From contig NZ_BMCE01000001.1 of NCBI RefSeq assembly GCF_014635025.1, forward strand, positions 1,364,001-1,428,000: 64,000 bases of DNA. The letters run 5' to 3'. The DNA is from Fictibacillus barbaricus (GTDB lineage Bacteria; Bacillota; Bacilli; Bacillales; Fictibacillaceae). Shown piece after piece: positions 1 to 9,346 of this stretch. The notes under the pieces are model-generated. The model worked only from the letters and a program-made list of their open reading frames with translations, ran no database searches and was not told where the DNA came from. Each line of letters opens with the position of its first letter. The stretch's first letter is position 1. The translations under genes were made by a program, and so were the position numbers.

Positions 1-1
1 A

Positions 2-757
2 GCTAAAGATGAGGTCCTTTTAGATTATATTGGAAAAGTGCATGCTCTGACGCTTAAAGAACAAGATTTTTCAAATGAAGTGGTAGAGCATTCGTATCAG
101 TATCTTATGAACAGATGGGAAAATAGACAGTATGAGATGGAACGATTTACAGAAGAAGCAGAACAGAAAACATATATGTCGCCGTTCGAATTAACATATT
201 TAAGTCATTTTCATCAGATCATGAGAATGACGGAAGAAGCGAAAAGAAGATTAAAGGATTGGTACGATACGTGTCAAAGGGAAAGACGTTACCGGAGCGT
301 CCTTTGTCACGGAAAAGTGTCAAGGAACCATCTGATCTTTAATCCTACGGGTGAAGGTCATCTGCTTAACTTTGAGAAAGCCGTACTCGATACACCAGCC
401 AGGGACCTAGCGGTTTACTTCCGAAGGGTTGCCCATCAAAGAGAATGGGCCGTGGAGGAAGGAATGTTATTATTAGATTTATACGAGAAACATGTACCAT
501 TGTTAAATGAGGAAAGAGGATTATTAATCAGTTATTTATCATATCCCGAACCTGTTTTTAATGCTGTAGATCTATACTGCAGCAAGCGAAACGATTATTC
601 CCAAATAGAAATGGTGCACAGGCTAGAGAGCAGAATAAGCGCAATGAAAAAAATCCGGGATTTTTGTAATGCGATTATGCAAGCTCCTCCACCTGCACCT
701 TTAGATAATGCTGTTCCAACAAAAATTCACATAAATGATGAAGGAGATCACATATAA
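2..757 (+). CDS. ysxE: YsxE family spore coat protein, 5' end cut by window edge
   Basis: The reading frame is open from base 2, so the true start lies upstream of the window. The protein has the fold of the CotS/aminoglycoside phosphotransferase kinases, found in Bacillus spore coat proteins, and it sits immediately before valS as ysxE does in B. subtilis. The catalytic loop that normally reads HGDxxxxN is here HGKVSRNH (bases 308-331), so the catalytic Asp and the metal-binding Asn are both replaced. The later IDFD motif is LNFEKA. I infer a pseudokinase with a structural role in the coat. The C-terminus is Pro-rich (APPPAP) and then polar. Identification rests on synteny plus family resemblance; it is good for the family and slightly less sure for the exact ortholog. 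Confidence 0.85.
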   Translation, partial: AKDEVLLDYIGKVHALTLKEQDFSNEVVEHSYQYLMNRWENRQYEMERFTEEAEQKTYMSPFELTYLSHFHQIMRMTEEAKRRLKDWYDTCQRERRYRSVLCHGKVSRNHLIFNPTGEGHLLNFEKAVLDTPARDLAVYFRRVAHQREWAVEEGMLLLDLYEKHVPLLNEERGLLISYLSYPEPVFNAVDLYCSKRNDYSQIEMVHRLESRISAMKKIRDFCNAIMQAPPPAPLDNAVPTKIHINDEGDHI

Positions 758-780
758 TCCTATATGTGATCTCTTTTTTA
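744..780 (+). terminator. Rho-independent terminator after ysxE
   Basis: Perfect 13-bp stem (744-756 with 761-773), a 4-base loop and a run of six T. The stop codon of ysxE lies inside the left arm. The stem separates ysxE from the convergent small gene that ends at 783. Confidence 0.9.
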
Positions 781-782
781 AT

Positions 783-977
783 TTAAAAGACCTCGTAAGC
801 AAATCCAAAATGAAGGATTAATAAGGTTAAGAGTATAATAAAATCTACTGCCGAGGGAAAAAGGATCGTCCTTAGGAGTTGAAAGATGATTAGTGGAACA
901 GTTAATTGACAGATTGCATTCTTTAAAGTCAAAAGCCATCCAGGAAAGCGGGCTTTCCTAAAATATCTTCGAGCCAA
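783..977 (-). CDS. Small hydrophobic protein, 64 aa, function unknown
   Basis: Not recognised. The start is TTG (975-977), chosen because a GGAGGG ribosome-binding sequence lies 6 to 8 bases upstream on the minus strand. The N-terminus is basic (ARRYFRKAR), followed by two hydrophobic segments, about residues 22-40 and 44-62, which suggests a small two-pass membrane protein with a positively charged cytoplasmic N-terminus. It is convergent with ysxE and shares the terminator region. The good RBS and the coherent membrane pattern support a real gene; conservation was not tested. Confidence 0.6.
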   Translation of the reverse strand: MARRYFRKARFPGWLLTLKNAICQLTVPLIIFQLLRTILFPSAVDFIILLTLLILHFGFAYEVF

Positions 978-1008
978 GAGAAGCCCTCCATTCGCCCTTT
1001 TTTCTATA

Positions 1009-1077
1009 AGTTATGCAAAATTACCTTTACCGTGAAAGACGGGCTTCACACTAAGCATTCTTTTGCATAGAATAACT
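1009..1077. repeat. Imperfect inverted repeat upstream of the valS promoter
   Basis: Bases 1013-1020 (atgcaaaa) and 1061-1068 (ttttgcat) are a perfect 8-bp inverted pair; flanking AGTTAT / AGAATAACT extends it imperfectly. No T-run follows, so it is not a clear terminator. Nothing else was recognised in 978-1095; it could be an operator or chance. Confidence 0.3.
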
Positions 1078-1099
1078 TTTACAAGTTACGGTTATCCTA

Positions 1100-1127
1100 T
1101 TGACTAAAAAGAGATATCTTGTATAAA
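1100..1127 (+). promoter_or_regulatory. Sigma-A-type promoter for valS
   Basis: TTGACT at 1100-1105, 16-bp spacer, TATAAA at 1122-1127. It lies just ahead of the T-box leader, as expected for an aminoacyl-tRNA synthetase operon. Confidence 0.65.
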
Positions 1128-1150
1128 ATAAAATCAGATTCTATATTGTT

Positions 1151-1392
1151 GCGTAGACAGGGAATAGTACAAATGTAACGCCTTTTAGAGAGAGGATTCA
1201 TCCGCTGAAAGAATCCTTAAGGAAAGTTAGTTGGAAGTCGCCCTTGAGCATCTTCTTTGAAAATAGGAGTAGAAGAAGACGGTGCATCCGTTATCAATGA
1301 AGTGTACAGCAGGTTTATTTTATCCTGCCGTAAATAAAGGTGGTACCGCGGAGTCCTTTCGTCCTTTTCGACGAAAGGGCTTTTTTGTCTTT
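1151..1392 (+). promoter_or_regulatory. T-box riboswitch leader of valS
   Basis: Contains the T-box core aggtggtaccgcgg (1338-1351), followed by the terminator stem CCTTTCGTC / GACGAAAGG and a T-run ending near 1387. The stem I region has the usual GAA-specifier-...-TTGA arrangement with GTC (valine) at 1237-1239, so I propose GTC as the specifier. Uncharged tRNA-Val would stabilise the antiterminator and allow valS transcription. Boundaries are approximate. Confidence 0.92.
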
Positions 1393-1472
1393 TTAAGAGG
1401 CAGACTTTTGAGCGTAACTTTTAAGAGAGACTTTAGATTCTATTCAGCCAATCAATAAAGGAGGAGAACATA

Positions 1473-4121
1473 ATGACGAACGAACAGAAAGAACTGACGA
1501 TGCCTACGAAATATGATCCTAAGGCAACGGAAGAAAACCGTTATGATTTTTGGTTAAAAGGAAAGTTTTTTGAAGCAAAAAGTGAGGAAGGGAAAAAACC
1601 TTATACGATTGTTATCCCCCCTCCAAACGTTACTGGAAAACTTCACCTCGGGCATGCTTGGGATACGGCACTTCAAGATATTTTAACTCGTACAAAACGT
1701 ATGCAAGGGTATGATGTTTTATGGCTGCCTGGTATGGATCACGCGGGCATTGCCACTCAGGCAAAAGTTGAAGGTAAGCTGCGCGAGGAAGGCATCTCAC
1801 GTTATGACCTAGGAAGAGAAAAGTTTTTAGAGAAATCATGGGAATGGAAAGAAGAATATGCGGAGTTTATCCGTCAGCAATGGGCTAAACTAGGGCTTGG
1901 ACTCGATTATTCTCGTGAGCGTTTCACATTAGATGAAGGACTTTCAGATGCAGTTAAAGAGGTATTTGTTACGCTTTATGAAAAGGGCTTAATCTATCGT
2001 GGTGAATATATCATCAACTGGGATCCACAGACAAAAACAGCACTTTCTGATATTGAGGTTATCCACCAAGATGTTCAAGGTGCTTTCTATCATATGAAAT
2101 ATCCGCTAGCAGATGGTTCAGGTCATATCGAGGTTGCTACAACTCGACCGGAAACTATGCTTGGTGATACAGCGATTGCCGTTCATCCAAAAGATGAACG
2201 ATATCAGCACCTGATCGGGAAAAAGGCGGTTCTTCCAATCGTTGGGCGTGAGATCGAGATCGTTGGCGATGATTATGTAGATATGGAATTTGGCTCAGGA
2301 GCTGTTAAGATTACACCAGCACATGACCCGAACGATTTTGAGATTGGAAACAGGCATAATCTTGAGAGAATCCTTGTAATGGATGAAGGCGGAAAGATGA
2401 ACGAAAATGCTGGAGAATATCAAGGATTAGATCGTTTTGAATGCCGTAAGCAGATCGTAAAGGATCTTCAGGAGCAAGGTGTACTTTTTAAGATTGAAGA
2501 GCACATGCATTCTGTTGGCCATTCAGAAAGAAGCGGGGCAGTAGTTGAACCATACTTATCAACACAATGGTTCGTAAAAATGAAGCCGTTAGCTGAAGAA
2601 GCGATCAAGCTACAAAACAGTGACGACAAAGTAAACTTTGTTCCAGACCGTTTTGAGAACACGTATATGCGCTGGATCGAAAACATCCGTGACTGGTGTA
2701 TTTCCCGTCAGCTATGGTGGGGTCATCGCATACCTGCTTGGTTCCATAAAGAAACGGGAGAAATCTACGTTGGGAAAACCGAACCGAAAGATCCTGAAAA
2801 TTGGGAGCAGGACACAGATGTTCTTGATACGTGGTTCTCATCTGCATTATGGCCTTTTTCTACAATGGGATGGCCCGATAAAGAAGCTGCTGATCTTAAA
2901 CGTTACTTCCCTGGAAATGTATTAGTAACAGGATATGATATTATTTCATTCTGGGTTTCAAGAATGATCTTTCAATCGCTAGAATTCACAGATCAAAAGC
3001 CGTTTAATGATGTATTAATTCATGGGCTTGTACGTGACTCAGAAGGCAGAAAGATGAGTAAATCACTGGGCAACGGTGTAGACCCGATGGATGTTATCGA
3101 AAAATATGGTGCAGACGCACTACGATTCTTCTTAACCACAGGAAGTTCGCCTGGTAATGACCTTCGATTCTATTGGGAAAAAGTTGAGTCTACGTGGAAC
3201 TTTGCCAATAAAATCTGGAATGCGTCACGTTTTGCTTTGATGAACATGGAAGGGATACAATATGACGAAATTGATTTAAGCGGCAAGAAATCATTGGCTG
3301 ATCAATGGATCCTTACACGATTAAATGAAACAACAGAAGACATCACTAGATTGATCGATACTTATGAATTTGGAGAAGTAGGCCGCCTGCTTTATAACTT
3401 TATCTGGGATGATCTCTGTGACTGGTATATTGAGATGGCGAAGCTTCCGTTGTACGGGGAAGATGAAGAAGCAAAGAAGACAACACGTTCGGTACTCGCA
3501 TATGTGTTAGACAATACGCTTCGATTGCTGCATCCATTTATGCCGTTTATTACAGAGGAAATTTGGCAGCACCTGCCTCATGAAGGTGAGTCAATCACCG
3601 TTGCAGCATGGCCAGAAAAAAGAGAAGATCTTCATTTCTCTGAAGCAGCAAAAGAATTTGCGCTTGTTACAGAAGTGATCCGATCTGTTCGTAACATTCG
3701 CTCAGAGATGAATGTTGCACCAAGTAAACCGATCGAACTTCAGATCAAACCGAAAAATAAAGAAATTCTTGCTGCTCTTGAAAAGAACCGTCAATATCTA
3801 CTTCGTTTCTGTAACCCGAGTGAACTTGTAATTTCAGATGAGATCTCAGCACCTGAAAAGAGCATGAGTACTGTATTGTCAGGTCTTGAAATGTACCTTC
3901 CTCTTGAAGGATTACTGAACATTGACGAAGAGATTAAGCGACTTGAAAAAGAAGCAGAAAAGTATGCGAAAGAAGTAGAGCGTGTACAGAAAAAGTTAAG
4001 CAATGAAGGGTTTATGAAAAAAGCACCTGAAAAGGTTATCGCAGAAGAACGTGCAAAGGAAGCAGATTATCAAGAAAAATATGATAACGTGTTAGCACGA
4101 ATCAAAGAGCTTCAAAGCTAA
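1473..4121 (+). CDS. valS: Valine--tRNA ligase
   Basis: Class I aminoacyl-tRNA synthetase that attaches valine to tRNA-Val. The 882 aa length matches Bacillus ValRS. The HIGH-type signature is HLGH at residues 58-61 within [14 protein letters not shown], and KMSKS is at residues 527-531. The editing (CP1) domain lies between them, with [18 protein letters not shown] visible near residue 225. The C-terminal 60 or so residues are a charged coiled coil, as in the tRNA-binding arm of ValRS. The start ATG has an AAAGGAGGAG ribosome-binding site. Expression is controlled by the T-box upstream. The gene is followed by a terminator-like hairpin before folC. Confidence 0.98.
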   Translation: MTNEQKELTMPTKYDPKATEENRYDFWLKGKFFEAKSEEGKKPYTIVIPPPNVTGKLHLGHAWDTALQDILTRTKRMQGYDVLWLPGMDHAGIATQAKVEGKLREEGISRYDLGREKFLEKSWEWKEEYAEFIRQQWAKLGLGLDYSRERFTLDEGLSDAVKEVFVTLYEKGLIYRGEYIINWDPQTKTALSDIEVIHQDVQGAFYHMKYPLADGSGHIEVATTRPETMLGDTAIAVHPKDERYQHLIGKKAVLPIVGREIEIVGDDYVDMEFGSGAVKITPAHDPNDFEIGNRHNLERILVMDEGGKMNENAGEYQGLDRFECRKQIVKDLQEQGVLFKIEEHMHSVGHSERSGAVVEPYLSTQWFVKMKPLAEEAIKLQNSDDKVNFVPDRFENTYMRWIENIRDWCISRQLWWGHRIPAWFHKETGEIYVGKTEPKDPENWEQDTDVLDTWFSSALWPFSTMGWPDKEAADLKRYFPGNVLVTGYDIISFWVSRMIFQSLEFTDQKPFNDVLIHGLVRDSEGRKMSKSLGNGVDPMDVIEKYGADALRFFLTTGSSPGNDLRFYWEKVESTWNFANKIWNASRFALMNMEGIQYDEIDLSGKKSLADQWILTRLNETTEDITRLIDTYEFGEVGRLLYNFIWDDLCDWYIEMAKLPLYGEDEEAKKTTRSVLAYVLDNTLRLLHPFMPFITEEIWQHLPHEGESITVAAWPEKREDLHFSEAAKEFALVTEVIRSVRNIRSEMNVAPSKPIELQIKPKNKEILAALEKNRQYLLRFCNPSELVISDEISAPEKSMSTVLSGLEMYLPLEGLLNIDEEIKRLEKEAEKYAKEVERVQKKLSNEGFMKKAPEKVIAEERAKEADYQEKYDNVLARIKELQS

Positions 4122-4140
4122 AAACAATTAGTTAACTGAA

Positions 4141-4173
4141 GGCGGATCCTTTTTTGCAAGGATTCGTCTTTTT
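4141..4173 (+). terminator. Hairpin terminator between valS and folC
   Basis: Eleven-bp stem with G-U pairs (4141-4151 with 4158-4168) followed by five T. Likely partial, because folC has no obvious promoter of its own in the short gap. Confidence 0.65.
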
Positions 4174-4199
4174 AAATGTTAAGAAAGGCGGTAGTACAA

Positions 4200-5489
4200 G
4201 TGAATTCTTATGAGGAAGCGCTGAACTGGATACATAGTTTGCTGAAATTCGGGATTAAACCAGGGTTGAAAAGAGTAGAGTGGCTTTTGAAAAAAACAGG
4301 AAACCCTGAAACGGAGTTATCGTTTATCCATATAGCTGGTACGAATGGCAAAGGGTCATCCGTAGAATATTTAAGAAGCATCTTTAATGAAGCGGGTTTT
4401 AGTGTTGGAACCTTTACGTCTCCGTACCTCATAACGTTTAATGAAAGAGTCTCTATTAATGGTTCTCCTATTAAGGATGAAGAACTGCTTCAATATTCAA
4501 GAGCTCTAAAGCCGCTGGTTGAAGAATTGACTGCTACACCTCTTGGCAGCCCGACAGAGTTTGAAGTCATCACGGTTATTTCACTTTTATATTTTGCCGA
4601 AAAGAAGCCTGATATTGTTCTTTTTGAAACGGGTCTAGGTGGATTGTATGATTCTACTAATGTGATCACACCGATCCTAAGCTTAATAACAAACATCGGA
4701 TATGACCATATGGGGATACTTGGAGAAACGATCGAGGAAATCGCCTTTCAAAAGGCGGGAATCATTAAAGCGAATGTCCCTGTTATTTCAACAGTTGAAC
4801 AAGAAGCTGCCATCGAAGTGATCGAACGTAAAGCCGTTGAAATGAAATCAGACTCCTATTTTTTAAAGAGAGATTTTGACGTTCTGCATCAAGAAAGTAC
4901 TGATAATGGTGAGAAATTTACTTATATCGGACAAGAAAATGTGAAAGAGGAATACGTCATCTCCATGAAAGGAACACATCAAATAAAGAATGCAGGATTA
5001 GCAATAGCTGCAATCCATCATCTGCGTAAATCCGGAAGATTTACATTTTCTACTTCTGATATAAAAAATGGGTTGCATGATGCAAACTGGGCTGGAAGAT
5101 TTGAAAAAGTATCACAGTCACCCGATATAATAATCGACGGAGCACATAACTTGCAAGGTGTTCATGCTCTTAAACAAACATTGCTGAATCACTATAGATC
5201 GAAAAAAGTGTATTTATTGTTTGCTGCATTGCATGATAAAGACTATGGTCACATGATGAAAGAACTAGAAGAAATCGTATATGAGGCATGCTTCACAACT
5301 TTTGATTTTCCAAGAGCTGCTTCAGCAGAAATGCTTCTTGCTGAAAGTCCTTTTCCAAACTCTAGCGCAAATTCCTCTTGGACTGAAGCATTAGATGAAC
5401 TTAGAGGGCGATTAAATAAAGAAGATGTGCTGATTATTACAGGATCCCTCTACTTTATTTCTGAGGTAAGAAAAACATTTAAAAAATAA
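4200..5489 (+). CDS. folC: Folylpolyglutamate synthase / dihydrofolate synthase
   Basis: Adds glutamates to folate (and glutamate to dihydropteroate in the bifunctional forms). The Mur-ligase-type P-loop is GTNGKGSS near residues 47-54, with TSPYL and the ITNIGYDHMGILG segment typical of FolC. I prefer the GTG start at 4200: AAAGGCGG lies 8 bases upstream, and the protein then begins MNSYEEALNWIHSLLKFG, like B. subtilis FolC. An in-frame ATG at 4176 exists but is inside the upstream hairpin tail with no RBS. It follows valS as in B. subtilis; the comC expected next is absent. Confidence 0.95.
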   Translation: MNSYEEALNWIHSLLKFGIKPGLKRVEWLLKKTGNPETELSFIHIAGTNGKGSSVEYLRSIFNEAGFSVGTFTSPYLITFNERVSINGSPIKDEELLQYSRALKPLVEELTATPLGSPTEFEVITVISLLYFAEKKPDIVLFETGLGGLYDSTNVITPILSLITNIGYDHMGILGETIEEIAFQKAGIIKANVPVISTVEQEAAIEVIERKAVEMKSDSYFLKRDFDVLHQESTDNGEKFTYIGQENVKEEYVISMKGTHQIKNAGLAIAAIHHLRKSGRFTFSTSDIKNGLHDANWAGRFEKVSQSPDIIIDGAHNLQGVHALKQTLLNHYRSKKVYLLFAALHDKDYGHMMKELEEIVYEACFTTFDFPRAASAEMLLAESPFPNSSANSSWTEALDELRGRLNKEDVLIITGSLYFISEVRKTFKK

Positions 5490-5501
5490 GAATAACATTT
5501 A

Positions 5502-5529
5502 TTGTAATTTTTAGAACTTTTGATAAAAT
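5502..5529 (+). promoter_or_regulatory. Putative sigma-A promoter for the diguanylate cyclase gene
   Basis: TTGTAA (5502-5507), 16-bp spacer, TAAAAT (5524-5529). It fits the gap after folC; moderate match only. Confidence 0.45.
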
Positions 5530-5603
5530 AAAAAGATAATGAAAATGTACTAGTAAAAAAGATGTGTTTTAGGCTTTTATATGGTAGAAAGGGGGATAAG
5601 TTG

Positions 5604-7325
5604 ATGACGAGGCAGATGAGAGATAAGAAAAAACGAATGTATCTCATAATAGCATGGGTTTGCTTTTTCCCCCTTGCGATATGGACTGCTTCTCGGATGA
5701 CTGTCAATCAGCCTGAGATCAATCTTATTGATTTAAGCATCATCTCTCTGCTCGCGGTTGTTGTTTCCTTTTTCCCTATAAAAGTTTTAGATACAAACAT
5801 CACATTTATGTCAGGCATTAATTTAGCCGTTTTCCTATATTTCGGGATGAATGTCGCCTTATTTATAACTATATTGTCTTTAATCGCCATGTTCATAACC
5901 CTAAGAGTGAACCCGATCAAAGAATATTACAGATATATGGCTAACACCCTTATGTTTTCTTGGATCATCATTTGTGAAGGGTTCATCTTTCACCTTCTTG
6001 GCGGTGAGACGGGAGCGTTTGACGTTAGTGAATCTATTAATTTAATTCCTGTTGTCGCTTACGTATTTACAGGTTTAGTTTTAAATCATGTAGGACTATA
6101 TTTTATTGTTACCGTTCTTTATGAACAAGACATTGCTTTTTTTGACAGAGATGCGCTATGGGATCTTGTCTCAGAAGTACTCGCAATTCCAGTAGGGCTA
6201 ATGTTGTATGTTCTTTATTCTCAATTAGGACGGCCAGGTATCTTCTATGTCGGACTTCCATTTCTTTCGCTCTCTATTATTATTAACCTCTATCATGCGA
6301 GTAAGCAGGTTAACGATTCTCTTCAAAAAGCAAGCGAAATTGGCCAGCAGCTTTCTGAACATCTTAAAGTAAATCATATTTTAGATGTTTTTATTGAAAA
6401 GCTAATCGGGTTTATGGAGGTAGACTTTGCTTTTATCTATGATGCTGACGCAGGTGAACATCTAAATATCATACGTAAATATGAAAGTGAAGAAGGAATA
6501 TTAACAGTTGTCCCTATTAAAAAACACGAAGCGATCAGCGGCAGGGTCTGGGCGACAGGAAAAAGTATACGCTACAGTAAAGTAAAAGCATGGCAGCAGG
6601 TATCAGATCTCTTTTTTCAAGGTAAAGCTGAATCCGTACTCTCCGTTCCTATGATTCGTAACCAAAAGATCGTTGGAATCATTACCTTTGCTTCAAAAGA
6701 AAAGCACGCATTTCAAAAACACCACTTAATTATTTTAGAGATTCTGGCAAACTATCTAGCAGTTGCCATCGATAATGCTAGAAACTATGAGTCAACAAAA
6801 TTAAAGAGTGAACAATGTCCGTTAACAGGTTTATATAATTATCGGTACTTTGAAGATCTCCTTACAAGTATGTACCAAAACTATGAGTACTTTAGAAAGC
6901 AATTCTCGGTTATTCTGCTTGATATTGATCATTTTAAAACTGTTAATGATACTTATGGACATCAAAGTGGAAACGATGTTCTTATCCTGCTAGCTAGAAG
7001 ACTGGAGAACTTTATTGGTAACCGTGGAACCGTTGCACGCTATGGCGGTGAAGAGTTTATTATTGTATTGCCTGAAACAGATGAGAAGGAGTGTTTTGTT
7101 ATAGCAGAAGCGCTTCGTTCTGTCATATCTGATGAATGGTTTGAAATATGTAACGATTTGACCGATCAATGCAGACATAATATTTACATAACAGCAAGCA
7201 TTGGTGTTGCCACTGCGCCCCACCAAGGAGAAGATCCGCTTGCACTAATCAGAAATGCAGATCGGGCCATGTATACCGGAGCGAAGCAGCAAGGACGAAA
7301 TAAAGTAGCTGCATATGTTGGATAG
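5604..7325 (+). CDS. Membrane-anchored GAF-GGDEF diguanylate cyclase
   Basis: Predicted to make cyclic di-GMP from two GTP at the membrane. Residues about 8-215 hold six to eight hydrophobic segments, then a linker helix, a GAF-type domain (about 255-390) and a C-terminal GGDEF domain (about 400-570). The active-site signature is GGEEF at residues 481-485, a functional variant, so the enzyme looks active. The RxxD inhibitory site normally found just before the signature is absent (the segment reads IGNRGTVARYGG). The ATG at 5604 is chosen because AAAGGGGG lies 8 bases upstream; a longer frame from 5562 has no RBS. The gene sits between folC and spoIIB, where B. subtilis has comC. The stimulus is unknown. 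Confidence 0.9.
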   Translation: MTRQMRDKKKRMYLIIAWVCFFPLAIWTASRMTVNQPEINLIDLSIISLLAVVVSFFPIKVLDTNITFMSGINLAVFLYFGMNVALFITILSLIAMFITLRVNPIKEYYRYMANTLMFSWIIICEGFIFHLLGGETGAFDVSESINLIPVVAYVFTGLVLNHVGLYFIVTVLYEQDIAFFDRDALWDLVSEVLAIPVGLMLYVLYSQLGRPGIFYVGLPFLSLSIIINLYHASKQVNDSLQKASEIGQQLSEHLKVNHILDVFIEKLIGFMEVDFAFIYDADAGEHLNIIRKYESEEGILTVVPIKKHEAISGRVWATGKSIRYSKVKAWQQVSDLFFQGKAESVLSVPMIRNQKIVGIITFASKEKHAFQKHHLIILEILANYLAVAIDNARNYESTKLKSEQCPLTGLYNYRYFEDLLTSMYQNYEYFRKQFSVILLDIDHFKTVNDTYGHQSGNDVLILLARRLENFIGNRGTVARYGGEEFIIVLPETDEKECFVIAEALRSVISDEWFEICNDLTDQCRHNIYITASIGVATAPHQGEDPLALIRNADRAMYTGAKQQGRNKVAAYVG

Positions 7326-7330
7326 ATGAG

Positions 7331-7357
7331 ACTTCAGGTGAAAACTTGAAGTTTTTT
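7331..7357 (+). terminator. Terminator after the diguanylate cyclase gene
   Basis: Eight-bp stem (7331-7338 with 7345-7352, one G-U pair) with a T-run to 7357. Confidence 0.75.
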
Positions 7358-7459
7358 GTTTTATATACAGCTTGATTTCTTATTTCCCGTTTTATTTTTA
7401 GTTCTATTAAAACAAGAAAAGCATATGTTTTAGTAGATGATAGAGAGGAGCGGATATAG

Positions 7460-8461
7460 GTGAAACATGAGATATCAATCTTAATCAATGGAAAAGAAAA
7501 GAACTTCAGTGAAGATAGAAAAGAGGAGAATCAAGGACACTCCGATCATGAAGTTGCTGCTGCAGTTGAGGAAGTGAACACAGGAGAATATGCTATTCTT
7601 TCCGCAGCGCCACTAAAAAAGAGGGATGCATTTTTAAAAAGAAGAAACTGGAATGTATTATCAAATAAGAAGACGAGCTTTCCCATGCCGCAAAAAGGTA
7701 GATCACTCTCAAAGCAAATTATTGCAGCTATAATGGGGGCAGTTGCCACAGGTACCGTTTTAGGAGTATTTGTATTAATGGTCTTCTCTTCTGATATAAC
7801 AGAAGCGGGCAATCAAAAACCGGATACACCTTCTGTAAAAATGGAACAAACCACAACGAAAGGAAAACTAGTAAATTTAAGGCCGATCCAGCTAGATTTT
7901 TCTGCTCTTCAAGCTGGTGTATTCTCATCAAAAGACAGAGCTGAGGGAGTGGTGAATTCAATCGAAGAAAAAGGGTTTTCAGCAATCGCGGTTAAAGCCG
8001 ATGAAGAAAAATATTCTGTTATTGTTGGACTAGGTAATGAAAAACATCAACTCGATAAATACAGTGAGGCCTATCAAAAAGAGATGGATAAACCTCTCTC
8101 AAAAACATTATCCTATTCCTTTGATAATCTAAAAACGCCAAACCATTTGGATGAAACGTATTTTACGAACGGTCAGATCCTTCTTCAGAATGTGTTAACC
8201 CTTTCTCAAATGCCTGGGACCAAGGAATCTGGACTTGATCAGACATTAAATGACTTCAATAAATGGAAAGAGTATGGAAAAAAACAAAAAGGAAAGTGGA
8301 AAGATGAAACGGCAAAGACGGCATCAGATTTCGAAAAACAGCTTGAAGGGGCATTTCTTGCATTAAAAGATTCAAAGAAAGGTGAATTAAATTGGGCCTT
8401 TCAGCAAAAGGCAATGGATAGCTTCCAGGCATATATTCGTTTGCTTTCAACATTAAAATAA
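7460..8461 (+). CDS. spoIIB: Stage II sporulation protein B, SPOR-domain protein
   Basis: SpoIIB helps polar septal peptidoglycan dissolution and engulfment at the septum. The 333 aa protein has a long charged cytoplasmic N-terminus, one membrane segment (about residues 86-110), then an extracytoplasmic region with a SPOR-type domain (about 138-215, starting LQAGVFSSKDRAEGVV). The length and the position before maf-radC-mreB match B. subtilis spoIIB (332 aa). Start is GTG with GAGAGGAG upstream. Sequence similarity in the tail is low in this family, so the call rests on domain layout and synteny. Confidence 0.88.
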   Translation: MKHEISILINGKEKNFSEDRKEENQGHSDHEVAAAVEEVNTGEYAILSAAPLKKRDAFLKRRNWNVLSNKKTSFPMPQKGRSLSKQIIAAIMGAVATGTVLGVFVLMVFSSDITEAGNQKPDTPSVKMEQTTTKGKLVNLRPIQLDFSALQAGVFSSKDRAEGVVNSIEEKGFSAIAVKADEEKYSVIVGLGNEKHQLDKYSEAYQKEMDKPLSKTLSYSFDNLKTPNHLDETYFTNGQILLQNVLTLSQMPGTKESGLDQTLNDFNKWKEYGKKQKGKWKDETAKTASDFEKQLEGAFLALKDSKKGELNWAFQQKAMDSFQAYIRLLSTLK

Positions 8462-8469
8462 GATAAAAG

Positions 8470-8520
8470 GAGAGGTATTGCTCAAAAGCATCCATTTTTG
8501 AGTTATACCTCTTCTCTGTT
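8470..8520 (+). terminator. Terminator after spoIIB
   Basis: Long interrupted stem: gagaggtat and ctcaaaa (8470-8487) pair with ttttgag and atacctcttctc (8496-8516). A short T-rich tail (gtttttatc) follows. Confidence 0.75.
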
Positions 8521-8673
8521 TTTATCATTATTAGAGGTTAAGCTTAATGCATTTTTATACCTTTAGGGAAATTTGTCAAATTTGGTCTATAGAATTTGTC
8601 ATTTGCCCACATAAAATCGGGAAATTTACCGAAAGACTAATAGAAGTATGTTTTAGGCGTAGTTTGTATAATT

Positions 8674-8703
8674 TTTACATTTTTGTTATTGTGAAACTAT
8701 ACA
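8674..8703 (+). promoter_or_regulatory. Sigma-A-type promoter for maf-radC
   Basis: TTTACA (8674-8679), 18-bp spacer, TATACA (8698-8703), about 40 bases before the maf start. Confidence 0.6.
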
Positions 8704-8740
8704 AAAATGACCATCAATGAATGAGATGAAAGGTGATATC

Positions 8741-9334
8741 ATGAAACGCCTCATATTAGCCTCTGCTTCACCTCGAAGATATGAACTTCTGTCATTAACG
8801 CTTCTTCCATTTGAGACTTATCCAAGTACACTTGAAGAAAAAATGGATCTAACTCTTACTCCAAGTCAATTGGTAGAATCACTCGCGGAGCAAAAAGCTG
8901 CTGATGTTTTCACTCAAAAACCTAATCATGTTGTACTAGGTGCTGATACCATTGTTTCATATAAAAACAAACGACTTGGCAAACCGAAGAATGCAGTGGA
9001 AGCTGCTGAAATGTTAAGGATGCTTTCTGGTCAAACCCATGAAGTGTATACCGGTGTTTGCATTATAGACCAAGCAAAGAAAGTGGTTTTCTCGGTTAAA
9101 ACGAGTGTAACGTTTTATACGTTGGATGAAAAAACAATTTCTTGGTACATAAGTACTGGTGAGCCATTTGATAAAGCAGGGAGTTATGGGATTCAAGGTT
9201 CTGGTTCATTATTAGTAGAAAAAATTCAAGGCGATTACTTTAACGTCGTAGGTCTACCGATATCAAAAGTGGTGCGATCACTAGAAGATTTCGGGTATTT
9301 ATTCACCGAGTCAGTCACGCAGACTGAAAAATAA
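8741..9334 (+). CDS. maf: Maf family nucleoside triphosphate pyrophosphatase
   Basis: Hydrolyses non-canonical or modified nucleotides such as dTTP/UTP to the monophosphate; in Bacillus it also affects septum formation. The N-terminal signature SASPRR (residues 8-13) and the GADTIV motif with the catalytic Asp near residue 70 are present. Start ATG 8741 is chosen because AAAGGTGAT lies 4 to 8 bases upstream and the product then begins MKRLILASASPRR, as in the family; the in-frame ATG at 8717 adds eight unusual residues. About 197 aa, a normal length. radC follows 12 bases downstream, probably in the same transcript. Confidence 0.95.
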   Translation: MKRLILASASPRRYELLSLTLLPFETYPSTLEEKMDLTLTPSQLVESLAEQKAADVFTQKPNHVVLGADTIVSYKNKRLGKPKNAVEAAEMLRMLSGQTHEVYTGVCIIDQAKKVVFSVKTSVTFYTLDEKTISWYISTGEPFDKAGSYGIQGSGSLLVEKIQGDYFNVVGLPISKVVRSLEDFGYLFTESVTQTEK

Positions 9335-9346
9335 GGGGGAACGTAA

